In this document: piece by piece, positions 8,876-17,079 of the stretch | How the letters are laid out: every line of letters starts with the position of its first letter | How positions within the stretch are numbered: the stretch's first letter is position 1 | Assembly: GCA_015063485.1 (NCBI GenBank) | Contig: SVUA01000009.1 | Location: forward strand, 1-58,195 | Source of the DNA: Oscillospiraceae bacterium | Lineage (GTDB): Bacteria > Bacillota > Clostridia > Oscillospirales > CAG-272 | DNA length: 58,195 bases | Direction: 5' to 3' | The notes under the pieces: generated by a model | What the model saw: only the letters and a program-made list of their open reading frames with translations | Database searches by the model: none | What the model was told of the DNA's origin: nothing | Made by a program: the position numbers and the translations under genes

Positions 8876-10312
8876 ATGGAATACATGATCAAAGGCAGAA
8901 AACCCGAATCGTTCTTTCGTTATTTTGAAGAAATAAGCGCGATACCTCGCGCATCCTTTCACGAGGAAAAGATCGCTGATTATATCGTGGATTTCGCAAA
9001 AGCGAGAGGTCTTGAATACTACCGCGACGAGTGGCACAACGTACTTGTAAAGATGCCCGCGACCAAGGGTCAGGAAAATCGTCCGCCCATTTTGTTCCAA
9101 GGACATATGGACATGGTTTGTGAAAAGGAGCTTGAAGTTGAGCACGACTTTCTCACCGATCCGCTTGACCTTTACATAGACGGAAAGTTCTTGCGCGCGC
9201 GCGGTACGACCTTGGGAGCTGACGACGGCATTGCCGTTGCCACTATGCTCTCACTGCTTGACGGGACAGTCAAAGAGCACCCCGCATATGAGTGTCTTTT
9301 CACGTCTGCGGAGGAAGCGGGGATCGTTAACGCGCCGAAATTCGATTTCAGCCGTATCTCCGCGCGTACGCTTGTCAGCATGGACGCAGGAAACATAAAG
9401 TATCCTCTTATCTCTTGCTCGGGCGCTCTCCGCTCCGAAATACGCCTTGCGTACAAGACAGAGTCCATTACTATGCAGGCAATTTGCGTATCTGTAAGCG
9501 GTCTTATCGGCGGTCACTCGGGTGCGCATATCAATAGCGGACGCGCAAACGCAAATAAGCTCATGGGGCGTTTAATAGCTCCTTTAATGTCTCTCGGCGA
9601 CTTTCGTATCGTTTCGGTCGACAATGAATCAAAGGGAACGGGAATCCCGCGTGAGTGCAAGGCAGTTCTTGCCGTTCCGAACGTTGATGAGGCAACTGCC
9701 ATTATAAAACAATATGCTGATGCTATCTCTACCGAGCTTATAGACCTTGATAAGAATTTTAACGTAAAGGTTGAACCTGTGAAAGCCACAGAAATGATGA
9801 CCCGTGAAGACACTGCTCGCGTTTGCGGTATTCTTGCTTGTATGCACTCCGGCGTATTCTCAATGTGTCGTGATCTTCCCTATCTCGTTGAATATTCACG
9901 CAGTTTCGGTACTATAACGACTACGGAAGATACTATAAGCTTTTTGATATCCAATCGTTCAGCAAAGAACACAAAGCTCGATGCGGCTCAAAACGAGCTT
10001 AACGCATTTGCCGCTATGATGGGCGCGAAGATAGAACATTACGGCAGATATCCCGGTTGGGAATATGACAAGGAATCTCACGTTCGTGACGTATATTGCC
10101 AAGCACACAAGGAGATAACGGGCGATGATGCAGCTCCGATCGGTGTTCACGCGGGAATCGAATGCGGAGTTATCCGTAAAGCAATTCCCGAAATGGACGC
10201 TATATCCATAGCTCCTGACTTCTATGACGGACATACACCGAAAGAAAGACTCGATCTTGACTCCTGCGAAGTCTTCTGTCGCATAATTGCAAGAATGATA
10301 GAAATACTTTAA
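8876..10312 (+). CDS. M20-family aminoacyl-histidine dipeptidase (PepD-type), copy 1
   Basis: 478 residues, cytoplasmic. PepD enzymes cleave Xaa-His and other dipeptides with two zinc ions. Ligands and catalytic residues align with the E. coli enzyme: H77 and D79 in QGHMDMV, D116 in LGADDG, E146-E147 in SAEEAG, D170 in SMDAGN, and H453 near the end. The lid/dimerisation domain covers about 185-380 (SGLIGGHSGAHIN). The GAGG site is 8 bases before the ATG. It is the first of three adjacent paralogues behind a strong promoter. Copy 3 is its closest relative here, since both keep SAEEAGIVNAP and RTL-N/S where copy 2 differs. Confidence 0.93.
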   Translation: MEYMIKGRKPESFFRYFEEISAIPRASFHEEKIADYIVDFAKARGLEYYRDEWHNVLVKMPATKGQENRPPILFQGHMDMVCEKELEVEHDFLTDPLDLYIDGKFLRARGTTLGADDGIAVATMLSLLDGTVKEHPAYECLFTSAEEAGIVNAPKFDFSRISARTLVSMDAGNIKYPLISCSGALRSEIRLAYKTESITMQAICVSVSGLIGGHSGAHINSGRANANKLMGRLIAPLMSLGDFRIVSVDNESKGTGIPRECKAVLAVPNVDEATAIIKQYADAISTELIDLDKNFNVKVEPVKATEMMTREDTARVCGILACMHSGVFSMCRDLPYLVEYSRSFGTITTTEDTISFLISNRSAKNTKLDAAQNELNAFAAMMGAKIEHYGRYPGWEYDKESHVRDVYCQAHKEITGDDAAPIGVHAGIECGVIRKAIPEMDAISIAPDFYDGHTPKERLDLDSCEVFCRIIARMIEIL

Positions 10313-10336
10313 CAAAGATCCAAGGAGAAGCAGATC

Positions 10337-11776
10337 ATGGAATACATTATCAAAGGCAGAAAACCCGAAGCTTTCTTTCGTTATTTTGAAGAGATAAGCG
10401 CTATTCCGCGCGAATCCTATCACGAAGAAAAGATCGCTGATTATCTTGTAAACTTTGCCAAAGAGCGCGGACTTGAATATTACCGCGACGAAGCGCAAAA
10501 TGTACTTATCAAAAAGCCCGCAACCAAAGGACAGGAGCATAAGCCCACGGTCTTGTTTCAAGCGCACACCGACATGGTCTGTGAAAAAGAGCCCGATGTA
10601 GAGCATGATTTCAGCCGCGACCCTCTCGATCTCTACATAGACGGAAAATTTTTGCGCGCACGCGGTACGACCTTGGGCGCTGACGACGGAATGGGTGTTG
10701 CCACTATGCTTGCGCTTCTTGACGGAATGGTCAAGGAGCATCCCGCATATGAGTGCTTATTTACCGCGACCGAAGAGCCGGGGCTTGTCGGTTCGCTCAA
10801 ATTCGATTACAGTCGCATATCGGCTCGTAAGATGTTAAATCTTGACTGCGGTCAAACCACTCTCGTACTTGCTTGCTGCGCAGGCGGAATGTGCTCCGAT
10901 ATAACTCTTCCGCTTCAAACCGAATCGTTTGAGGGCGAGGCTATACATATATGCATAAGCGGACTTATGGGCGGTCACGCGGGAGTTGATATCAACAAAG
11001 GACGTACCAATGCAAACAAGCTTATGGGACGCTTACTTGCGGCATTGGTGCAAACTTGCGACGCGCGTGTTATTTCACTCGATGGCGGAGCGAAAGAAGG
11101 CGCTATCGCCCGTGACTGCAATATGTATCTGGCTGTTCCCGATTCAAAGGCAGCCACCGATATATTGACCGCTCTCTACAAAGGTATTGAGAAAGAGCTC
11201 TCGTCCGATGATAAAAATTGCGTAATCACCGTAAACAAGGTTGAACCGTTTGAAAATATGACGAGCCGTGATACCACAATTCGCATTTGCGGAATTCTTG
11301 CGGGTACTCCGAACGGAGCGTTTGCAATGAATCATGAAATGACCTACCTTGTAGATTATTCTCGCAATCTCGGTGTAACCTATACAAAAGACAACTCCAT
11401 AACCTTCGTTTTCTACTGTCATGCTCTAAAGGAAAGTCAGCTTGATGCCAACACATGCGAGTTAAATGCGATAGCCGCTATGGCTGGAGCTTCAATAAGA
11501 CACTACAATCGCTATCCCGGTTGGGCATTTTCAAAAGATTCCGCAATTCGTGACGCTTATCTTAACGCATGTCAAGACATCGTTGGGAAATCAGGACCTG
11601 TCGTAGGTGTTCACGCGGGACTTGAATGCGGTGTTATTTGTGCGGCTATTCCCGGTATGGATGCCGTTTCGGTAGGTCCAAATATGGCTAACGGACATTC
11701 TCCGCAAGAATGCCTTGACCTTGATTCATGCGAGGTATTTTGCCGTATCATTGAAAGAATGTTAGAAATCATTTAA
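10337..11776 (+). CDS. M20-family aminoacyl-histidine dipeptidase (PepD-type), copy 2
   Basis: 479 residues, the middle paralogue, 24 bases after copy 1 with its own AAGGAG site. All metal ligands are kept (QAHTDMV, LGADDGMG, ATEEPG, NLDCGQ, NGHSPQE). It is the most divergent of the three: the first metal motif has QAHTDM instead of QGHMDM, the catalytic loop is EEPGLVGS instead of EEAGIVNA, and the strand after it is cysteine-rich (CCAGGMCSD). These differences sit around the active site and suggest a different dipeptide preference, which is inference. Confidence 0.92.
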   Translation: MEYIIKGRKPEAFFRYFEEISAIPRESYHEEKIADYLVNFAKERGLEYYRDEAQNVLIKKPATKGQEHKPTVLFQAHTDMVCEKEPDVEHDFSRDPLDLYIDGKFLRARGTTLGADDGMGVATMLALLDGMVKEHPAYECLFTATEEPGLVGSLKFDYSRISARKMLNLDCGQTTLVLACCAGGMCSDITLPLQTESFEGEAIHICISGLMGGHAGVDINKGRTNANKLMGRLLAALVQTCDARVISLDGGAKEGAIARDCNMYLAVPDSKAATDILTALYKGIEKELSSDDKNCVITVNKVEPFENMTSRDTTIRICGILAGTPNGAFAMNHEMTYLVDYSRNLGVTYTKDNSITFVFYCHALKESQLDANTCELNAIAAMAGASIRHYNRYPGWAFSKDSAIRDAYLNACQDIVGKSGPVVGVHAGLECGVICAAIPGMDAVSVGPNMANGHSPQECLDLDSCEVFCRIIERMLEII

Positions 11777-11806
11777 ATAAAATATTAAAATATTTAGGAG
11801 AAAAAA

Positions 11807-13243
11807 ATGGAATACATCATTAAAGGCAGAAAGCCCGAATCTTTCTTTCACTATTTTGAGGAGATAAGCGCGATACCGCGTATGTCCTTTCACGAAGAAA
11901 AAATTGCCGATTACGTCGTCAATTTTGCAAAAGAAAGAGGTCTTGAATACTACCGCGACGAGTGGCACAACGTACTTGTAAAAATGCCTGCATCAAAGGG
12001 ACAGGAGCATCGTCCTCCCATTTTGGTCCAAGGACACATGGACATGGTTTGCGAAAAGGAAAGCGGAGTCGAGCACGATTTCCTTAAAGACCCGCTTGAC
12101 CTTTACATAGACGGCAATTTTTTAAAGGCCCGCGGAACGACCTTGGGCGCTGACGACGGCAAGGGCGTTGCCACCATGCTTGCGCTCCTTGACGGAGAAA
12201 TGGAAGAGCATCCCGCCTTCGAATGTCTTTTCACCTCCGCAGAGGAGGCGGGAATAGTTAACGCGCCGAAATTCGATTTCAGCCGTATCTCCGCGCGTAC
12301 TCTCATCAATATAGACGTAAGCAATCCCAAGTATCCCGTATTTTCCTGTTCGGGAGCTTTGCGTACAAAAATAAATCTTTCGTACAAGACAGAGCCTATG
12401 AATATGCATGCTATTTGCGTATCCGTAAGCGGTCTTATCGGAGGTCATGCGGGCGCTCATATCAATAGCGGACGAGCTAACGCAAACAAGATCATGGGAC
12501 GTTTGATATCCGCTCTTACTTCTCTTTGCGACGTTCGCATCGTTTCTGTTGACAACGAATCCAAGGGCAGCGGAATTCCGCGTGAGTGTAAGGCGATCCT
12601 TGCCGTTCCGAATGTTGATGAAGCGACTGCCGTTATCAGAAGCTATGCTGACGATATCGCGACCGAGCTTATTCCAGAGGACAAGAATTTCAACGTTAGC
12701 GTAGAGCCTTGCGAGGCGATGGCAATGATGACTCGTGAGGACACCGCGCGTGTTTGCGGTATTCTTGCTTGTATGCACGCAGGTGTATTCTCTATGTGTA
12801 GAGACGTTCCCTCTATCATTGAATATTCGCGCAGCTTCGGCACTGTAACGACGGAAAAAGACGCTATAAGCTTCCTTATATCCACGCGTTCGGTAAAGAA
12901 CTCAAAGCTTGACTCCGCCAAGAACGAGCTTGACGCTTTTGCCGCTATGATGGGCGCAGAGATAGAGCATTACGGAAGATATCCGGGTTGGGAATATCAC
13001 AAGGAATCCGCCGTGCGCGAGGCTTACCGCCGCGTTTACCGTGAAATAGTCGGTGAAGATCCTGTTCCGATAGGAATCCACGCAGGAATTGAATGCGGTG
13101 TTATCTGTAACGCAATTCCCGAAATGGACGCTATCGCGATAGGTCCGAGCGGTGCTAACGCTCACTCTCCAAAGGAAATGATGGACCTTGACTCATGTGA
13201 GCAATTCTGGCTAATTCTCAAAAGATTAATAGAAATAATTTAA
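11807..13243 (+). CDS. M20-family aminoacyl-histidine dipeptidase (PepD-type), copy 3
   Basis: 478 residues, 30 bases after copy 2 with an AGGAG site. Metal-binding residues are intact (QGHMDMV, LGADDGKG, SAEEAG, NIDVSN, NAHSPKE). The protein is close to copy 1 along its whole length. The loop after LGADDG differs (KGVA rather than IAVA or MGVA), and the final FCRII-RM-EI of copies 1 and 2 becomes FWLILKRLIEI. An SGNH hydrolase gene follows after 21 bases, so the operon probably continues. Confidence 0.92.
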   Translation: MEYIIKGRKPESFFHYFEEISAIPRMSFHEEKIADYVVNFAKERGLEYYRDEWHNVLVKMPASKGQEHRPPILVQGHMDMVCEKESGVEHDFLKDPLDLYIDGNFLKARGTTLGADDGKGVATMLALLDGEMEEHPAFECLFTSAEEAGIVNAPKFDFSRISARTLINIDVSNPKYPVFSCSGALRTKINLSYKTEPMNMHAICVSVSGLIGGHAGAHINSGRANANKIMGRLISALTSLCDVRIVSVDNESKGSGIPRECKAILAVPNVDEATAVIRSYADDIATELIPEDKNFNVSVEPCEAMAMMTREDTARVCGILACMHAGVFSMCRDVPSIIEYSRSFGTVTTEKDAISFLISTRSVKNSKLDSAKNELDAFAAMMGAEIEHYGRYPGWEYHKESAVREAYRRVYREIVGEDPVPIGIHAGIECGVICNAIPEMDAIAIGPSGANAHSPKEMMDLDSCEQFWLILKRLIEII

Positions 13244-13264
13244 AATTAAAAGTGAGGACGGAAA

Positions 13265-14245
13265 ATGAAATTATCGGTAGAACAAATACGCAAAATAGTT
13301 GTCGGAGCTGCTTATGTTGAAGAAATATACGGCGAAGTTCATTTTTTCAGATTCACAAAAGAACAGGCAGAGGCTTACAAAAATTATAACGCCGATTTTT
13401 ATAATAAAGTTTTTGCAACCGCAGGTATAAGACTTGAATTCGTTACTGACAGTAAAAAGATGTTCCTTGAGGTAGACGTTTGCAAGGGTTCTTCAAGAAA
13501 TTATTTCTGCCACGCAGTCTACGTAAACGGAGAGCATATAGGCGACCTTGCATCATATGAGACCAACACGGGCGTATTCTCAAAGGAATTTGAGCTTGGA
13601 GAGGGCGAAAAAACTGTTGCCGTCTACTTCCCGTGGACAGTTGCGTCTAAAATCATAAACCTTTCTCTTGATGACGGCGCTACTGTCATTCCCGTTGAAA
13701 AGTCTTGCAAAATGATACAGTTCGGCGACTCGATAACTCACGGATACGATGCGAAAGCGCCCGCGGCGTCTTACGCATCTATCGTTGCCGACGCGCTTGA
13801 CGCATATTCTATAAACAAAGGAATCGGCGGTGAGATATTCTTCCCCGCACTATCCGAGTTCAAGGACGATATCGAACCCGATATCATTACCGTTGCTTAC
13901 GGTACTAACGACTGGAGTAAAGGCGATCTTGAACGCTTTGAAACGAACAGCCGCAAGTTCTTTGAAAATCTTTCCTCTAATTATCCTAATGCAAAGATAT
14001 TTGCTCTTGCTCCTATCTGGAGAGGAAATTACGACAAGAGTGACAGAAACTACGATTTTTCGCATACCGCGGAACATTTCAAAGATATCGCCAAGGATAT
14101 TCCGAATCTTCACGTAATAGATTGCTTTGATTTTGTTCCGCACGATCCCGCTTGCTTCAGCCCCGACATTCTTCACCCGAACGACGAAGGCTTCTCATAC
14201 TACGCTGAGGGTGTATTAAAGGCTATAAAGGAATCTCTTAATTAA
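13265..14245 (+). CDS. SGNH/GDSL-family esterase with N-terminal beta domain
   Basis: 326 residues without a signal peptide. Residues 1-140 are beta-rich, as in CE2/CE3-like acetylxylan esterases and sialate O-acetylesterase-like proteins. The hydrolase domain begins with FGDSITHG (153-160, nucleophile S156), has GTND at 213-216 (Asn of block III) and DILH at 301-304 (Asp-His of the catalytic pair). The likely reaction is removal of acetyl or other acyl groups from a small sugar or peptide conjugate in the cytoplasm. It is 21 bases downstream of the dipeptidases, which suggests a shared catabolic route of imported oligomers. The substrate is unknown. Confidence 0.87.
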   Translation: MKLSVEQIRKIVVGAAYVEEIYGEVHFFRFTKEQAEAYKNYNADFYNKVFATAGIRLEFVTDSKKMFLEVDVCKGSSRNYFCHAVYVNGEHIGDLASYETNTGVFSKEFELGEGEKTVAVYFPWTVASKIINLSLDDGATVIPVEKSCKMIQFGDSITHGYDAKAPAASYASIVADALDAYSINKGIGGEIFFPALSEFKDDIEPDIITVAYGTNDWSKGDLERFETNSRKFFENLSSNYPNAKIFALAPIWRGNYDKSDRNYDFSHTAEHFKDIAKDIPNLHVIDCFDFVPHDPACFSPDILHPNDEGFSYYAEGVLKAIKESLN

Positions 14246-14331
14246 ATTCTGTAAATTTTTTCATGTCATAATCTGTTTTTCTTTCGGATAAAATAAAAAC
14301 AACTCCAAAAATATCCGAAAGGAAAAGAAGC

Positions 14332-14742
14332 ATGTATATAAAAAGAAAAGCAAAAAGACGTTTAAGCGTTTGGGGGCTTATATTCGTAGTTCTTCTTACA
14401 GCAGTCACACAGACACTTATACTCCCCTGCTCCGCTAATATCGTAGACGGTGCGAGAAACGCGGGTGAAGAAATAGGCGGCAAAGTATCCGATGCGGCAA
14501 GAGACGGTGAGAACAAGGTCGAGGAGGTCATCACCGACGCGGAAAGCAAGCTCAACGATATGTCGGACGGCAAGGTAGAGGACAGCGAAGGAATTATTGG
14601 AAACGAAACGAACAACGATACCTCCGCAAACGACGGTAAGATGAGCAAGGTCGGACAGATAGCCCTTATCGTTTTAGCCGTCGCCGCGATTATTGCCGTG
14701 ATCATCATAGTCACCATAATGTCTCACAGACGGAAAAAATAA
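14332..14742 (+). CDS. Two-helix membrane protein of unknown function
   Basis: 136 residues. A very basic start (MYIKRKAKRR) precedes a hydrophobic segment at 12-33 that could be a signal peptide or a first helix. A polar, Asp/Glu/Asn-rich stretch (38-100) with heptad-like Ala and Val spacing follows. A second strong helix (106-130) ends in MSHRRKK. The topology predicts a short extracellular loop between two helices. The layout resembles a sortase-free cell-wall spacer, but no family is recognised. A GAAAGG site precedes the ATG. Its last codons and terminator are duplicated about 925 bases downstream (see the repeat entry). Confidence 0.72.
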   Translation: MYIKRKAKRRLSVWGLIFVVLLTAVTQTLILPCSANIVDGARNAGEEIGGKVSDAARDGENKVEEVITDAESKLNDMSDGKVEDSEGIIGNETNNDTSANDGKMSKVGQIALIVLAVAAIIAVIIIVTIMSHRRKK

Positions 14743-14750
14743 CGTATTTA

Positions 14751-14784
14751 CCGAGGATATTGCTAAAATATCCTCGGACTTTTT
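14751..14784 (+). terminator. Terminator after the small membrane protein gene
   Basis: A 10-bp stem (14751-14760 with 14768-14777, CCGAGGATAT/ATATCCTCGG) is followed by ACTTTTTA. It closes the dipeptidase-esterase-membrane protein transcription unit. Confidence 0.85.
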
Positions 14785-14794
14785 ATATAAATAC

Positions 14795-14823
14795 TTGCAT
14801 TTGAATAAATACTGTGATATAAT
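14795..14823 (+). promoter_or_regulatory. Sigma-A promoter of TIM-barrel gene 1
   Basis: TTGCAT (14795-14800) and TATAAT (14818-14823) are 17 bases apart and lie 35 bases before the start codon. Confidence 0.8.
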
Positions 14824-14858
14824 TATTTGAAATATTTTTTATTTAAGGAGCAATACTT

Positions 14859-15644
14859 ATGAAAATAGGAATGGAATTAGGCTCTTTTCCCTGCCCCCTC
14901 GAAGAACAGCTCAGTCTTATGAAAAAATACGGATTTGAAACCTGCTTTTGCGGTTCGATCGATCAAAACCTCGATACAACAATGAAACTGTGCGAAAAAT
15001 ACGGGATCGAAGTTGAAAACTACCACGCGCCTTTTTCGCATATAAACGATATCTGGCTTGATATTCCCGAGGGCGAAGGTATGCTTCAAGAGCTTCTCGA
15101 CAGTATAGACAACTGCGCAAAATACGGAGTTCCGACGCTCGTTGTACATCTTTCAAGCGGAGATAAACCTCCCCGAATGAACGACCTCGGATTCTCTCGT
15201 TTTGATAAGCTTATGGCATACGCCAAAGAAAAAGGCGTTACCATCGCCTATGAAAATCAAAGAAAGCTCGCAAATCTTGCTTACGTATTTGAACAGTACG
15301 ACGAAGCCGGCTTCTGCTGGGATACGGGGCACGAGGCTTGCTTCGCTTACGGCAGACAGTTTATGCCTCTCTTCGCAGATAAGCTTGCGGCTCTCCACAT
15401 ACACGACAACCATTGCGTTCACAACGGCGACGATCATATGATCCCCTACGACGCGTGCATTGATTTTGACAGAGTAACCTCTCAAATAGCGGATTCGAAT
15501 TTTGACAAGTCGCTTATGCTCGAGCTTATCGCGAAAAAGACACCGCACTATATAGAAATGGGCGCGGATGCCTTCTATAAAAAAGCGGCGGAGGTCGCCA
15601 AAAAGCTTGCTGACGAGGTCGAAAGCAAAAAAACTTTAAAATAA
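14859..15644 (+). CDS. Sugar phosphate isomerase/epimerase family TIM-barrel protein, copy 1
   Basis: 261 residues of the xylose isomerase-like/AP endonuclease 2 fold. Likely metal ligands are visible: E in IAYENQ, D and H in CWDTGH, H in HIHDNH and E in LMLELI. Such proteins isomerise, epimerise or dehydrate keto-sugars and inositol derivatives; the substrate cannot be told. The start has AAGGAG 9 bases upstream. It has its own promoter and is followed by a nearly identical paralogue unit. The ends of both paralogues (DEVESKKTLK) are the same in nucleotide sequence apart from one base in that stretch. Confidence 0.87.
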   Translation: MKIGMELGSFPCPLEEQLSLMKKYGFETCFCGSIDQNLDTTMKLCEKYGIEVENYHAPFSHINDIWLDIPEGEGMLQELLDSIDNCAKYGVPTLVVHLSSGDKPPRMNDLGFSRFDKLMAYAKEKGVTIAYENQRKLANLAYVFEQYDEAGFCWDTGHEACFAYGRQFMPLFADKLAALHIHDNHCVHNGDDHMIPYDACIDFDRVTSQIADSNFDKSLMLELIAKKTPHYIEMGADAFYKKAAEVAKKLADEVESKKTLK

Positions 15645-15667
15645 TGTCTCACAGACGAAAAAAATAA
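15644..15667 (+). pseudogene. Fossil 3' end of the small membrane protein gene
   Basis: The eight codons MSHRRKK-stop of the membrane protein gene at 14719-14742 recur here directly after the stop of TIM-barrel gene 1, with no gene body in front. It is the left edge of the second duplication unit. Confidence 0.85.
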
Positions 15668-15675
15668 CGTATTTA

Positions 15676-15709
15676 CCGAGGATATTGCTAAAATATCCTC
15701 GGACTTTTT
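15676..15709 (+). terminator. Duplicated terminator between the two TIM-barrel genes
   Basis: Same hairpin as at 14751-14784 (CCGAGGATAT/ATATCCTCGG plus T run), carried along by the duplication. It now serves TIM-barrel gene 1. Confidence 0.85.
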
Positions 15710-15719
15710 ATATAAATAC

Positions 15720-15748
15720 TTGCATTTGAATAAATACTGTGATATAAT
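15720..15748 (+). promoter_or_regulatory. Sigma-A promoter of TIM-barrel gene 2
   Basis: TTGCAT (15720-15725) and TATAAT (15743-15748), 17-base spacer: an exact copy of the promoter at 14795-14823. Confidence 0.8.
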
Positions 15749-15781
15749 TACTTCAAATCATTTTATTTGAAGGAGTTACAT

Positions 15782-16561
15782 ATGAAAATCGGTGTCAATT
15801 TAAACGCTTACCCCTGTTCTGTCGAGGAACAACTCACATTTATGAAAAAGCACGGCTTTGAAACTACATTTTTCTTTTCGAATGACCCGAAGATCGAAGA
15901 AATAATGAAATTGTGCGAAAAATATGAGCTCAAAGTTGAAAATTATCACGCGCCGTTCTCGCATATCAACGATATGTGGTTGGATATTCCCGAGGGCGAT
16001 GAGATGCTAAAGGAGCTTTTAGACGGTGTAGATAACTGCAAAAAATACGGAGTTGATACTCTCATAGTACACTTGTCAGGCGGAAGAGCGCCTATTAACG
16101 AGCTTGGTATGTCGCGCTTTGAAAAACTTATGGCTCACGCAAAGGAAAACGGCGTTATTATCGCTTTCGAAAACCTGTCAAGACTCGGAAATCTTGCGTA
16201 TGCTTTCGAGGAATTCGAGGACGCGCGCTTTTGTTGGGATATCGGACACGAAAAGGCATACACACACGGCAGACAGTATATGCCGCTCTTTGGCGATAAA
16301 CTTGTGGCTATGCACGTTCATGATAATCCCTGCGGACACAAGGAAGATCTTCATATGATACCATTTGACGGGCTCATTGACTACGACAGAGTAACGACCG
16401 AGATAGCGAACGCAAATTATGACAGATCTCTTATGTTAGAGATCATGGCGCACCGTACCCAAGAATATATAGATATGGGCCCCGATGCGTTCTATAAAAG
16501 AGCGGCTGATGCGGCAAGAAAGCTCGCTGACGAAGTCGAAAGCAAAAAAACTTTAAAATAA
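15782..16561 (+). CDS. Sugar phosphate isomerase/epimerase family TIM-barrel protein, copy 2
   Basis: 259 residues, paralogue of the gene just upstream. Candidate metal ligands are kept (IAFENL, CWDIGH, HVHDNP, LMLEIM). The reading frame extends upstream to a TTG at 15767, but that codon lies within the Shine-Dalgarno region (TTGAAGGAG); the ATG at 15782 gives proper spacing and aligns with copy 1. Differences from copy 1 cluster in loops that form the barrel mouth (for example SGGRAPINE versus SSGDKPPRMND), consistent with drift in substrate choice after duplication. No terminator hairpin follows directly; the rpsO promoter begins 24 bases later. Confidence 0.87.
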   Translation: MKIGVNLNAYPCSVEEQLTFMKKHGFETTFFFSNDPKIEEIMKLCEKYELKVENYHAPFSHINDMWLDIPEGDEMLKELLDGVDNCKKYGVDTLIVHLSGGRAPINELGMSRFEKLMAHAKENGVIIAFENLSRLGNLAYAFEEFEDARFCWDIGHEKAYTHGRQYMPLFGDKLVAMHVHDNPCGHKEDLHMIPFDGLIDYDRVTTEIANANYDRSLMLEIMAHRTQEYIDMGPDAFYKRAADAARKLADEVESKKTLK

Positions 16562-16584
16562 TGTAAAAAAATTGCGAAAAACTA

Positions 16585-16613
16585 TTTACAAATAATAATA
16601 ATCGTGGTATAAT
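16585..16613 (+). promoter_or_regulatory. Sigma-A promoter of rpsO
   Basis: TTTACA (16585-16590) and TATAAT (16608-16613), 17-base spacer. The transcript would carry a leader of about 100 bases. Confidence 0.8.
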
Positions 16614-16628
16614 AAATATGTATGTTGT

Positions 16629-16688
16629 TAACTCGGGTCTCGGATAAAAGGTCGCTGTGCGTCATTTCACCCACCGATGCCTGTGTTA
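16629..16688 (+). promoter_or_regulatory. Structured rpsO leader, candidate S15 autoregulatory element
   Basis: Bases 16634-16643 pair with 16674-16683 (eight Watson-Crick or GU pairs around one mismatch plus a GU at the lower end), closed by TAAC/GTTA at 16629-16632 and 16685-16688. The intervening 30 bases can form a small hairpin. S15 is known to repress its own mRNA in several bacteria through leaders that mimic its 16S rRNA site, often with a GU/GC step in a helix as here. The class is inferred, not matched. Confidence 0.5.
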
Positions 16689-16720
16689 TCAATAAATAAA
16701 AAAGAAAGGTGAAAAAGAAA

Positions 16721-16984
16721 ATGCTTAAAGACGAAAAGCAGGCAATTATTGAGCAGTACGCTACGCACGAGGGAGACACAGGTTCGCCCGAGGTACAGAT
16801 CGCGCTTCTTACCTACAGAATCAACAATCTTACCGAGCACCTCAAGTCCAACCACAAGGACCACCACAGCCGTCGCGGACTTCTTAAGATGGTCGGCCAC
16901 AGAAGAAACCTTCTCGGCTACCTCCAGAAGACCGATATCGAGCGTTACCGCGCGATCATCGAAAAGCTGAACCTCAGAAAGTAA
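16721..16984 (+). CDS. rpsO: Small ribosomal subunit protein uS15
   Basis: 87 residues, the usual length. It binds 16S rRNA helices 20-22 and nucleates the platform of the 30S subunit. Family motifs are intact: [37 protein letters not shown] and YLQ. The longest frame begins at GTG 16709, inside the AAAGGTG ribosome binding site; the ATG at 16721 matches the family N-terminus (ML-DEKQ-II). The pnp gene follows, the conserved rpsO-pnp order of many bacteria. Confidence 0.97.
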   Translation: MLKDEKQAIIEQYATHEGDTGSPEVQIALLTYRINNLTEHLKSNHKDHHSRRGLLKMVGHRRNLLGYLQKTDIERYRAIIEKLNLRK

Positions 16985-16992
16985 TCAAAATT

Positions 16993-17029
16993 GCCGGAGT
17001 GAAGAGTGGAGATTTCTCGACTCCTCACT
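16993..17029 (+). terminator. Hairpin after rpsO, weak terminator or attenuator
   Basis: GGAGTGA near 16995 pairs with TCACTCC at the 3' end, extended by GAGT/ACTC. The tail (CTATTCTTATTT) has few consecutive T, so partial read-through into pnp is likely. Confidence 0.5.
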
Positions 17030-17079
17030 CCCTATTCTTATTTAACGGTTTTTAATAAAAAACTTATCAATTCGCAATC

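Larger units (their letters stand above)
14716..16564 (+). repeat. Tandem duplication of about 920 bp carrying terminator, promoter and TIM-barrel gene
   Basis: Unit 1 runs from 14716 to 15640 and unit 2 from 15641 to 16557. The heptamer ATAATGT marks the start of unit 1 (14716-14722), the junction (15641-15647) and the end of unit 2 (16558-16564), as expected for duplication between 7-bp microhomologies. Each unit holds the last codons of the small membrane protein, its terminator, a sigma-A promoter and one TIM-barrel gene. The non-coding first 130 bases are almost identical, while the genes have diverged more. Confidence 0.9.

Noticed and set aside
9959-10741. 260-codon frame antisense across dipeptidase copies 1 and 2
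   Set aside because: Similar shadow frames recur in each copy, as expected from paralogous sense genes.
15767-15781. Upstream TTG start for TIM-barrel gene 2
   Set aside because: Overlaps the Shine-Dalgarno sequence and has no counterpart in copy 1.
14716-16564. Assembly artefact producing two copies
   Set aside because: The two genes differ at many positions along their length, so both copies are real.
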